A stretch of DNA of 64,000 nt, from the NCBI RefSeq assembly GCF_034344865.1, contig NZ_CP133774.1, positions 7,130,001 to 7,194,000 on the forward strand. Reading direction: 5' to 3'. Below, one piece after another: positions 56,145 to 64,000 of the stretch (positions within the stretch are counted from its first letter, which is position 1; the number at the start of each line of letters is the position of its first letter). Origin of the DNA: Pseudomonas sp. 10S4 (GTDB lineage: Bacteria; Pseudomonadota; Gammaproteobacteria; Pseudomonadales; Pseudomonadaceae). A model generated the notes under the pieces. The model made no database searches and was not told the DNA's origin. It was given only the letters and a program-made list of their open reading frames with translations. Both the position numbers and the translations under genes were made by a program.

Positions 56145-56170
56145 TGTCCGGAACAAAAAAACATCGCGCG

Positions 56171-56731
56171 TTACGGCTCAAGCCCGATGGGAAAGAACTC
56201 CCCGCCGCTCCACACACCCAACCATCGCTGCCCGTCGATTTCACGGCTCACCGCCAGTTCCACCAATTGGTAGAACACATTGCGATGGATCAACGCTTCA
56301 AGGTTGGTCCGCACGTGCACGTACGGCGCAGGCTCCTGGGTCACTGGATCAATCATCACGCGAATGGGATGTTCAGTGCCCGCCTCGGCGGTCTCATCGA
56401 CATTGGTGGTGAAGCGCAAGACCTGGGCTTCGCCCTCGCCTTCGACGTCCACGGCAATCGCCACAAACGGTGCGTCATCGACCTTGATGCCGACTTTCTC
56501 GACCGGGGTGATCAGGAAGTAATCATCGCCGTCGCGGCGAATGATGGTGGAGAACAGCTTGACCATCGGCTTACGCCCGATCGGCGTACCCAGGTAATAC
56601 CAGGTGCCGTCGCGGGCGATGCGCATGTCGATGTCGCCGCAAAAGTCGGGGTTCCACAGGTGGACCGGGGGCAAGCCTTTGGTCTTGGGGATTTGCCCCA
56701 ACAGGTCGACGGCTTTTTGCGGGCCACTCAT
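56171..56731 (-). CDS. DUF1285 domain-containing protein
   Basis: 186 residues. The family core is clear ([53 protein letters not shown]). It is cytoplasmic with unknown function, conserved in Pseudomonas. AAGGAGATCGCC precedes the ATG. It follows the DUF4823 gene by 16 bases on the same strand and is probably co-transcribed. Confidence 0.9.
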   Translation of the reverse strand: MSGPQKAVDLLGQIPKTKGLPPVHLWNPDFCGDIDMRIARDGTWYYLGTPIGRKPMVKLFSTIIRRDGDDYFLITPVEKVGIKVDDAPFVAIAVDVEGEGEAQVLRFTTNVDETAEAGTEHPIRVMIDPVTQEPAPYVHVRTNLEALIHRNVFYQLVELAVSREIDGQRWLGVWSGGEFFPIGLEP

Positions 56732-56747
56732 GGCGATCTCCTTTGAA

Positions 56748-57353
56748 TTACTGGTCGCTGAGCCCTAACAAGCCGCGAGCATATTGCGCCAGCGGCGGGC
56801 CTATCAGGTCTTCAGGCTTGGTATCGTGGAACGTCAGTAAACCGCCACGACTCTTGATCCGTGCAGTATCAATCAAATACTGGGTGCTGGTCTCGATCAA
56901 CATGATCTGAATCACGCCGCTGTCGAGACCGAGGCGATCTACGGCTTCCTGGTCGATCAATTCGTCCGAGTTGCCGATACGGTCGTCAGCCTTGGCGAAA
57001 CGGGTGTAGAGCAGGTAATGCGCGCCAGCAGCACGAGCTTCACCCATGGCAGCATCGAGACCTTCCGGCGCCTGGGCGCGACGGACCATGGGGAAGTATT
57101 CGATAAAGCCTTCGAAGGCGGTTTCCGCCACCACGTTAGGGCGTGGGTAGGCGCTGCCCGGTGGCGCGAAAGCACCTTGGGCGATGAAGATGAACGAGTC
57201 CGGCTGAATGCGGAAGTTGTTCGAGCGCTGACTGTTGCTGTGATCCAACAGCCCCGCGTCGCTCATGTGGTAGCGAACACCTTCGCCCATATCGCTGACA
57301 TTCATGCAGCCACCAAGCGCCAAAACGGCCAGCAGCAAAACCAGGCTACGCAT
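56748..57353 (-). CDS. DUF4823 domain-containing lipoprotein
   Basis: 201 residues from the ATG at 57353 with GGAGGGTAGG upstream. Lipobox LGGC at residues 13-16 places it at the outer membrane. The body matches DUF4823 ([40 protein letters not shown]). Function is unknown. The longer open frame upstream runs into a REPIN and is not used. Confidence 0.9.
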   Translation of the reverse strand: MRSLVLLLAVLALGGCMNVSDMGEGVRYHMSDAGLLDHSNSQRSNNFRIQPDSFIFIAQGAFAPPGSAYPRPNVVAETAFEGFIEYFPMVRRAQAPEGLDAAMGEARAAGAHYLLYTRFAKADDRIGNSDELIDQEAVDRLGLDSGVIQIMLIETSTQYLIDTARIKSRGGLLTFHDTKPEDLIGPPLAQYARGLLGLSDQ

Positions 57354-57459
57354 CCTACCCTCCAGAGGCCGGTGACGGAAAACCGGCGAATGGGCGTTGA
57401 ATGCAGCTTCCGCGCCAGTCCTTGAGTTGATCGAGATTTCAGGCTTGGGAATACAAACC

Positions 57460-57587
57460 TGTGGCGAGGGGCTTGCCCCTGTTCGGCTGCGCAGCAGTCG
57501 TAGAGTCGGTGAATGCGGTGTTTCTGACGCAACACGGGAATGATTGGGGGCCGCTTCGCGGCCCAACGGGGCAAGCCCCTCGCCACA
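57460..57587. repeat. REPIN, GTGGCGAGGGGCTTGCCCC family
   Basis: Arms TGTGGCGAGGGGCTTGCCCC and its inverse bracket about 85 bases that include GGCTGCGCAGC and CCGCTTCGCGG hairpins. Located just after moaA and before the DUF4823 gene start. Confidence 0.88.
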
Positions 57588-57596
57588 GAGGGGCTT

Positions 57597-58565
57597 TCAG
57601 CCGCCGATAATTTTCATGATGGTCGCGCCACCGGAGAACGCCACTTCCTGCTTATCCCCCAGGGCTTTTACCAGCAGTCGCTGCAAGGCCGGCAGCGCTT
57701 GATGACGTGGCTTGTCCAGCAGGTCGCCGACATAGTGCCGATTACTCGACGACAGGCAGCCATGGAGCCAACCGGTGGACGACAGCCGCAGGCGTGAACA
57801 GGTCCGGCAGAACGGCACGCTTTCGTTGGCGATCACGCCGAAGTGGCCCAGCTCCGGAATCGCGTAGCGTACCGCCGTGGCATCCACCGGTGCGTCGGCT
57901 TGCAGGTATTCGTAGCGTTCGCCGATCAGGCTCAGCAACTGCTGAAGGCTGACGAACTGTTGTAGGAAGGCGTTGTTGTCGCTGGCCAGGTGGCCCATGC
58001 GCATCAGCTCGATAAACCGCAGCTCATAGCCACGTTCCAGGCAGTAATCGAGCAGCGGCATCACCTGATCGAGGTTCTGCCCACGCAACGGCACCATGTT
58101 GACCTTGATCTTGATGCCGGCAGCAGCGGCCTGATTCATGCCGTCGAGCACCGTCGCCAGATCGCCACCACGGGCAATGGTGCGAAACGCACTGGCGTCC
58201 AGGGTATCGAGGGAAACGTTGATGCGCCGAATGCCGGCATCCACCAGCAGCGGCAGTTTTTTCGCCAGCAACTGACCATTGGTGGTGAGGCTGATGTCCT
58301 CAAGGCCCATCTGGCCGACGGCAGTCATGAAGGCTTCGAGTTTGGGGCTGACCAGAGGCTCGCCGCCGGTGATGCGCAAACGCTCGATGCCGGCGGCTTC
58401 GATCAGATACGCCACGCCACGCGCCATGGCCTCGGCCGACAGTTCATCCTGCGCTGCCACCAACCGCTTGCCGTTAGGCACGCAATAGGTACACGCGTAA
58501 TTGCAGGCTGAGGTCAGGCTGATCCGCAAATTGCGAAAACGCCTGCCTTGACGGTCAACGATCAT
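57597..58565 (-). CDS. moaA: GTP 3',8-cyclase MoaA (molybdenum cofactor biosynthesis)
   Basis: 322 residues. A radical-SAM enzyme that starts molybdopterin synthesis from GTP. The first 4Fe-4S motif CNYACTYC is near residue 20, the SAM-binding TGGEPLVSP near 65. The C-terminal cluster ligands are in FCRTCSRLRLSSTGWLHGCL, and the chain ends in the required GG. The ATG at 58565 follows GGAG; a GTG two codons earlier is an alternative. No other moa genes are adjacent. Confidence 0.95.
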   Translation of the reverse strand: MIVDRQGRRFRNLRISLTSACNYACTYCVPNGKRLVAAQDELSAEAMARGVAYLIEAAGIERLRITGGEPLVSPKLEAFMTAVGQMGLEDISLTTNGQLLAKKLPLLVDAGIRRINVSLDTLDASAFRTIARGGDLATVLDGMNQAAAAGIKIKVNMVPLRGQNLDQVMPLLDYCLERGYELRFIELMRMGHLASDNNAFLQQFVSLQQLLSLIGERYEYLQADAPVDATAVRYAIPELGHFGVIANESVPFCRTCSRLRLSSTGWLHGCLSSSNRHYVGDLLDKPRHQALPALQRLLVKALGDKQEVAFSGGATIMKIIGG

Positions 58566-58595
58566 GATCACTCCGGCGAAAGGATATTCGGACCG

Positions 58596-58625
58596 CTAAA
58601 ACTTGACTCACAAATCAAGTTTTAG
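58596..58625. promoter_or_regulatory. Perfect 11-base inverted repeat upstream of moaA
   Basis: CTAAAACTTGA-N8-TCAAGTTTTAG, 31-60 bases before the moaA start. It is AT-rich with no T run, so an operator is more likely than a terminator. TTGA and TCAA are 8 apart, not 6, so it is not an ANR/FNR box. Confidence 0.5.
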
Positions 58626-58703
58626 CAAGTCCTAAGCCTGAGTATATTCCTGCGGTACTGCGCCATGTAGCGAAATAATGGCGCAATAAGGGCGCTGAAT
58701 GAT

Positions 58704-59342
58704 TTAGCTGCTTGGCGTGTCGGTATCGCGCTTGCGCTTGTTGCCCATGCGCACGCCGATGTCCATCAGGAACTGGAAGAAGCCTTCCTGATCTTCCAGC
58801 ACATTGCTCCAGAACGGCGAGTGATACAGCGCCACGGCGCCGTGCACCAGCGCCCAGGACGCGCAGTAATGGAAATACGGCGGCACGTCTTCGAGCTTGC
58901 CTTCGCTGATCCGGCCCTTGATCAGCAGGGTCAGGCGTTCGAAGTTCGAGGCACGGATCTTGTGCAGCTCCACGACCATCTCCGGCACCTGGTTGCCCTT
59001 GACCACCTTTTCTTCCAGGCGATCGAACAAGCGATAGCGTTGCGGATCGCGCATGCGGAATTCGAAGTAGGCCCGGGACAGGGCTTCCTTGTCCTTGTCG
59101 ACATCGGCCGAATGCAACAGCTCGTTCAAATCGCGCTCGTAATCGAGCATCAGGCGCAGGTAGATCTCCGCCTTGGATTTGAAGTGCTTGTAGATCGTGC
59201 CTTTGCCGATACCGACGGCATCAGCAATCATCTCGACGGTGACACTGTCTTCACCTAGTTCGAGGAACAGCTTGAGCGCGGTATCGAGAATTTCTTGCTC
59301 GCGGCGACGAAACTCACGGACCTTACGAGGTTCTTTATGCAT
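58704..59342 (-). CDS. TetR/AcrR family transcriptional regulator
   Basis: 212 residues. Helix-turn-helix at residues 29-56 (VTVEMIADAVGIGKGTIYKH FKSK in order). The C-terminal domain is poorly characterised. It is conserved at this position upstream of tatD-pilZ-holB-tmk in Pseudomonas. Target genes are unknown. The start codon at 59342 has no strong ribosome site. Confidence 0.9.
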   Translation of the reverse strand: MHKEPRKVREFRRREQEILDTALKLFLELGEDSVTVEMIADAVGIGKGTIYKHFKSKAEIYLRLMLDYERDLNELLHSADVDKDKEALSRAYFEFRMRDPQRYRLFDRLEEKVVKGNQVPEMVVELHKIRASNFERLTLLIKGRISEGKLEDVPPYFHYCASWALVHGAVALYHSPFWSNVLEDQEGFFQFLMDIGVRMGNKRKRDTDTPSS

Positions 59343-59558
59343 AAGAAAAGGTCTGTTGGGGTCAAAATTCGAAGCCGCGTATTATGCCTAACTTGCGCCA
59401 AAATGCACGGATCATCCGAGCATATCTGTGTTTCTTGATGATTTCATGCAGGGTCGACGATTGATGAGAACTCTTCCGAAGCGCCCGTATTCCAAATTTG
59501 TTTAAAAACCGGGGCGGCGAAACTGGCGTCGGCGCAATACTGATCAATACTTGAACTG

Positions 59559-59674
59559 TCGGCGAGGCATCTCCCCCAAGTGTCGCGCCGATATAGGTAC
59601 CAACGGACCGCGTACCTTTGTTTTACTCCTAATGGTCTTAACCCGGATTCACCCCCCAGAACCCGGGTTTTTTT
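59559..59674 (+). ncRNA. rgsA: Small regulatory RNA RgsA (P16)
   Basis: The gap between the TetR gene and tatD holds a plus-strand unit of about 115 bases that ends in a clear terminator. It is the position of rgsA in P. aeruginosa and P. fluorescens. A candidate sigma-S-like -10 (CAATACT, 59545-59551) precedes it, fitting the known RpoS dependence. The central ACCAACGGACCGCGTACC segment fits my memory of the RNA. Exact ends are not determined. The remaining 59343-59540 shows nothing else. Confidence 0.65.
59639..59674 (+). terminator. Terminator of rgsA
   Basis: AACCCGG and CCGGGTT pair around a C-rich loop and are followed by a run of seven T on the plus strand, where no protein gene ends. 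Confidence 0.8.
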
Positions 59675-59683
59675 GCCTGCGAT

Positions 59684-60468
59684 TTAACCTTTCACATGCG
59701 CAAGCGGGAACAGTCGCTTGAAGTTTTCCGTCGTCTGCTCGGCAAAACGCTCGTAGGACTCACCGCGCAGCATCGCCAGAAACTCTGCCACTTCCCGCAC
59801 ATATTGCGGCAGGTTCGGTTTGCCGCGATAAGGGATCGGCGCCAGGTACGGCGAATCGGTTTCCACCAGCAAACGGTCGGCCGGCACTTTGCTCGCGACG
59901 TCGCGCAGGGCATCGGCATTGCGGAAGGTCACAATCCCGGACAGAGAAATGTAATAGCCCATGTCCAGCGCTGCCTTGGCCATGTCCCAGTCTTCGGTAA
60001 AGCAATGCAGCACGCCAGCCTGCGGCAATGCGGCCTCGCGCAACAGGTTCAACGTATCGGCGCGAGCACCGCGGGTGTGGATGATCACCGGTTTGCCGGT
60101 CTGCTGGGCGGCTTGCAGGTGCAGGCGGAACGATTCCTGCTGGAGCTCGGCCGCTTCCGGCTCGTAGTGATAATCCAGGCCGGTTTCACCGATCGCCACC
60201 ACGCGTGGATGATTCAGCTCCTGCAGCAGCCAATCGAGCGCGGGCGCGGCACCGGGTTGAACATCCAGCGGATGCACGCCCACCGAACAATCGACGTCGT
60301 CATAGCGCTCGGCCAGGGCTTTGACATCGGCGGCATTTTCGACGCTGACGCCGATACACAGAAAGTGCCCTACCCGCGCTGACGCGCGGCATCGAGTGCG
60401 GCATCCAGAGAGCCGTCATGGGCGGCGAGGTCGAGGCGATCAAGGTGACAATGGGAATCTACGAGCAT
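59684..60468 (-). pseudogene. tatD: TatD family deoxyribonuclease (one frameshift near 60374)
   Basis: Corrected length 261 residues. A metal-dependent hydrolase with 3'-5' DNA exonuclease activity. The start MLVDSHCHLDRLDLAAHDGS at 60468 carries the HxH metal ligands. Other ligands are in GETGLDYHYE, VIIHTRGA, LHCFTED and VETDSPYLAP. The frame breaks at a G run (CCC at 60373-60375 on the plus strand) one base short; restoring it gives RQRGVGHFLCIGVSVEN. It follows pilZ by 13 bases. A sequencing error is most likely. Confidence 0.92.
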
Positions 60469-60481
60469 AAAGGGCTGCAAC

Positions 60482-60838
60482 TTACATCGTATGAGTGGGA
60501 CGGTCGGATTTCAGGGCTCCGGCCAGATGGGTTTCGATTCGACTGCGGGCGGTGTTGTCACCGTCATTGAACTGCACGCCAACTCCGGCGGCCCGGTTAC
60601 CCTGCGCACCTTTGGGAGTGATCCAGGTAACTTTGCCGGCGACCGGAATTTTTTCCGCCTCGTCCATCAGGTTCAGCAACATGAACACTTCATCCCCCAG
60701 CTTGTAGCTTTTGTTGGTCGGGATGAACAGGCCACCGTTCTTGATGAACGGCATGTAGGCGGCGTACAGCACGGACTTGTCCTTAATGGTCAGGGACAAG
60801 ATGCCGTTACGGGGTCCGGTGTTGAGCGGTTCATTCAT
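60482..60838 (-). CDS. pilZ: PilZ domain protein (type IV pilus assembly)
   Basis: 118 residues from the ATG at 60838 (GGAGG upstream; four codons of upstream frame rejected). This is the pilZ located between holB and tatD in Pseudomonas. It has the PilZ fold but lacks the N-terminal RxxxR c-di-GMP motif, as in P. aeruginosa PilZ, which acts with PilB/FimX in pilus assembly. Seen: FIKNGGLFIPT and VTWITPKGAQGNRAAGVGVQ. Confidence 0.93.
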   Translation of the reverse strand: MNEPLNTGPRNGILSLTIKDKSVLYAAYMPFIKNGGLFIPTNKSYKLGDEVFMLLNLMDEAEKIPVAGKVTWITPKGAQGNRAAGVGVQFNDGDNTARSRIETHLAGALKSDRPTHTM

Positions 60839-60880
60839 GCTGACCTCCACTGCTGATGGTCAGAGTCTAGGCGCACACGG

Positions 60881-62500
<1,620 letters not shown>

Positions 62501-62510
62501 TTAATCAGAG

Positions 62511-63758
62511 TCATTGCGGGCTTTGCGGCGCGGGTGCATCCGGCACAGGCGCGGGTGCGGGTGCGGGTTCTGGCGCCGGCGCTGGTGTTGGCGGTGATGG
62601 TTCAGGCGCGGCCGTCGGTGCAGGAGCGGGCTTCTGCGTCGGCACCTGAGGCACTTCTTCGGCCGCGGTATCGGGGGATGCGGCGGGTATCGGCGTTTCG
62701 GCATCCGGCGTCACCGGAGCGTTGGCCGGTGCCGGGCTGGAGCGGTAATCGGCACGACGCTTGAGCTGGAACTCGCGCACTGCCGTGTTGTGGGCGTCCA
62801 GGTCATCGGAGAACACATGGCTGCCGTCACCGCGGGCCACGAAATACAGGCTGTTGCCGGCCACCGGGTTCAACGCCGCATGAATCGCTTCACGGCCGAC
62901 CATGGCAATCGGCGTCGGCGGCAGTCCGGAGATCATATAGGTGTTATACGGCGTCGCTTCCTTGAGATGGGCGCGAGTCAACTTGCCCTGGTAACGATCA
63001 CCGAGGCCATAGATCACCGTCGGATCGGTCTGCAGCAACATGCCGATCGCCATCCGCCGCACAAAGACGCCGGCGATCTGCCCACGTTCTTGTGGCACGC
63101 CGGTTTCCTTCTCCACCAGCGAGGCCATGATCAGCGCCTGATAGGGTTCGGTGTACGGCGCGTCAACGGATCGTTTGTCCCATTCCTTGGCGAGTACTTC
63201 GTCGAGTCGGTCATAGGCTTTTTTCAGCAGCTCGGCGTCGGACATGCCACGCACAAAGCTGTAAGTGTCCGGAAAGAAGCGGCCCTCAGGGAAAATTCCG
63301 CTATGGCCCAGCTTGTCCATCACTTGCGTATCAGTCAGCCCCGTCAGGGTTTGTTTGAGCTTGTCGTCCTTGGCCAGCGCCGCGCGGACCTGACGGAAAT
63401 TCCAGCCCTCGACCAACGTCACGCTGTACTGCACCACTTCGCCGCGCTTCCACAGATCGATCAAACCGTCGACGGTCATGCCGGGCAGCATGCGGTACTC
63501 ACCACTGTGGATCGGTGTGCCGGCGAGGTTGAAACGCCAATAGACGCGCAACCAGAACGCGTCTTTGATGACGCCATCGGTTTCGAGTCGAATGAATGTG
63601 CCGGTCGGCGTAGAGCCTTTGGGCACCTCCAGCAGTTCTTCCTGGGTGATGTTCAGCGGCTGTTCCAGCGCCGAATTGATTTTCCAGGCCGAAGCGCCCA
63701 ACAGCAGCCCCGCCAGAACCAGTCCGGTTTCCAGCAGCAGCAAGAATTTACGTCTCAC
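62511..63758 (-). CDS. mltG: Endolytic transglycosylase MltG
   Basis: 415 residues with an N-terminal membrane anchor (FLLLLETGLVLAGLLLGASA). MltG cleaves nascent glycan strands near PBPs. The YceG domain is complete, with catalytic Glu in MASLVEKETGVPQERG near residue 210, LLQTDPTVIYGLG and YNTYMISGLPPTPI. The last 70 residues are an unusual Pro/Ala tail. GTG start at 63758, 3 bases after the pabC stop. Confidence 0.94.
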   Translation of the reverse strand: MRRKFLLLLETGLVLAGLLLGASAWKINSALEQPLNITQEELLEVPKGSTPTGTFIRLETDGVIKDAFWLRVYWRFNLAGTPIHSGEYRMLPGMTVDGLIDLWKRGEVVQYSVTLVEGWNFRQVRAALAKDDKLKQTLTGLTDTQVMDKLGHSGIFPEGRFFPDTYSFVRGMSDAELLKKAYDRLDEVLAKEWDKRSVDAPYTEPYQALIMASLVEKETGVPQERGQIAGVFVRRMAIGMLLQTDPTVIYGLGDRYQGKLTRAHLKEATPYNTYMISGLPPTPIAMVGREAIHAALNPVAGNSLYFVARGDGSHVFSDDLDAHNTAVREFQLKRRADYRSSPAPANAPVTPDAETPIPAASPDTAAEEVPQVPTQKPAPAPTAAPEPSPPTPAPAPEPAPAPAPVPDAPAPQSPQ

Positions 63759-63761
63759 GTA

Positions 63762-64000
63762 TCAAGCATCCAGTAGCGCGCGGGCAATGGTTTGGAGTTT
63801 ACGGGTGAGCGGGCCAACCGACCAGCTCAGTGCTGCATAGGCGCGCACCGGCCAGATGCCATACACGCTGTTGCAGATGAATACTTCATCGGCCCATTGC
63901 AGCTGATCGAGGCTGATGTCGGTAATTTGCGTGGGGATTCCCAATGACGCAGCCTGAAACAATAACTCAGCGCGCATCACGCCGGCCACGCCGCAACGTT
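63762..64000 (-). CDS. pabC: Aminodeoxychorismate lyase (5' end outside window)
   Basis: Only the C-terminal 78 residues are in the window. They show RCGVAGVMRAELLFQAASLG followed by FICNSVYGIWPV, the typical end of PabC, which converts aminodeoxychorismate to 4-aminobenzoate for folate. The gene order pabC-mltG-tmk-holB-pilZ-tatD is that of Pseudomonas. The PLP lysine lies upstream, beyond the window. Confidence 0.9.
   Translation of the reverse strand, partial: RCGVAGVMRAELLFQAASLGIPTQITDISLDQLQWADEVFICNSVYGIWPVRAYAALSWSVGPLTRKLQTIARALLDA

Noticed and set aside
58598..58623. ANR/FNR box before moaA
   Set aside because: The TTGA and TCAA halves are 8 bases apart, while the ANR site requires 6.

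Overview
The window is a chromosomal segment of a Pseudomonas of the P. fluorescens lineage. The basis is gene order matching P. aeruginosa in several blocks (bolA/DUF2059/fumC; pap and the asnO-ngg-M42 trio; divergent etfBA and ETF-QO; tetR-rgsA-tatD-pilZ-holB-tmk-mltG-pabC), the high GC content, and many Pseudomonas-type REP/REPIN inverted repeats between genes.

Layout. 0-9 kb: a DsbA-family protein (cut by the window edge), trhO, bolA-like, DUF2059, fumC, a DMT exporter, DUF6316, a thiolase and the two-domain polyphosphate:AMP phosphotransferase. 9-16 kb: mnmC and the three-gene operon for the osmoprotectant N-acetylglutaminylglutamine amide (asnO, ngg, M42 peptidase). 16-26 kb: YheU, a divergent CsrA paralog, YnfA, an SDR, DUF3309, an LTA-synthase-like membrane sulfatase, a START protein, a cysteine-cluster protein, a MocR regulator, and DUF4398/OmpA lipoproteins. 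26-30 kb: etfBA divergent from ETF-quinone oxidoreductase, with a PsrA-type box and a sigma70 promoter. 30-33 kb: AraC regulator and alcohol dehydrogenase. 33-38 kb: D-galactonate catabolism (dgoK-dgoA-dgoD-dgoT-iclR). 38-40 kb: a small type VI secretion module (PAAR spike, GHSLGG hydrolase, lipoprotein). 40-44 kb: GNAT, HD-domain protein, MFS exporter and small proteins. 44-48.5 kb: NCS1 permease, PfkB kinase, ADP-ribosylglycohydrolase and GntR, a probable nucleoside-type salvage cluster. 48.5-55 kb: araFGH-like sugar ABC transporter, sugar dehydrogenase (SDR), SMP-30 lactonase and FCD regulator. 55-59 kb: signal-less lipase, DUF1285, DUF4823, moaA, TetR. 59-64 kb: rgsA sRNA, tatD, pilZ, holB, tmk, mltG and pabC (partial).

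How the genes work together. The 33-38 kb and 48-55 kb loci together encode a complete oxidative (De Ley-Doudoroff) route: sugar uptake, oxidation to the lactone, hydrolysis to galactonate, then DgoD, DgoK and DgoA to pyruvate and glyceraldehyde-3-phosphate. Both loci carry a near-identical promoter/operator cassette upstream of dgoK and of the dehydrogenase, so they are probably co-regulated.

Sequence quality. At least twelve otherwise well-conserved reading-frame sites carry a single small indel, often a one-base loss in a homopolymer. These include housekeeping genes (ETF-QO, tatD, and the tmk/holB junction, which appears as a false gene fusion). I read most of these as sequencing errors, not true pseudogenes. 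Such genes are entered with their full span and typed as pseudogene only because the frame is broken as given.
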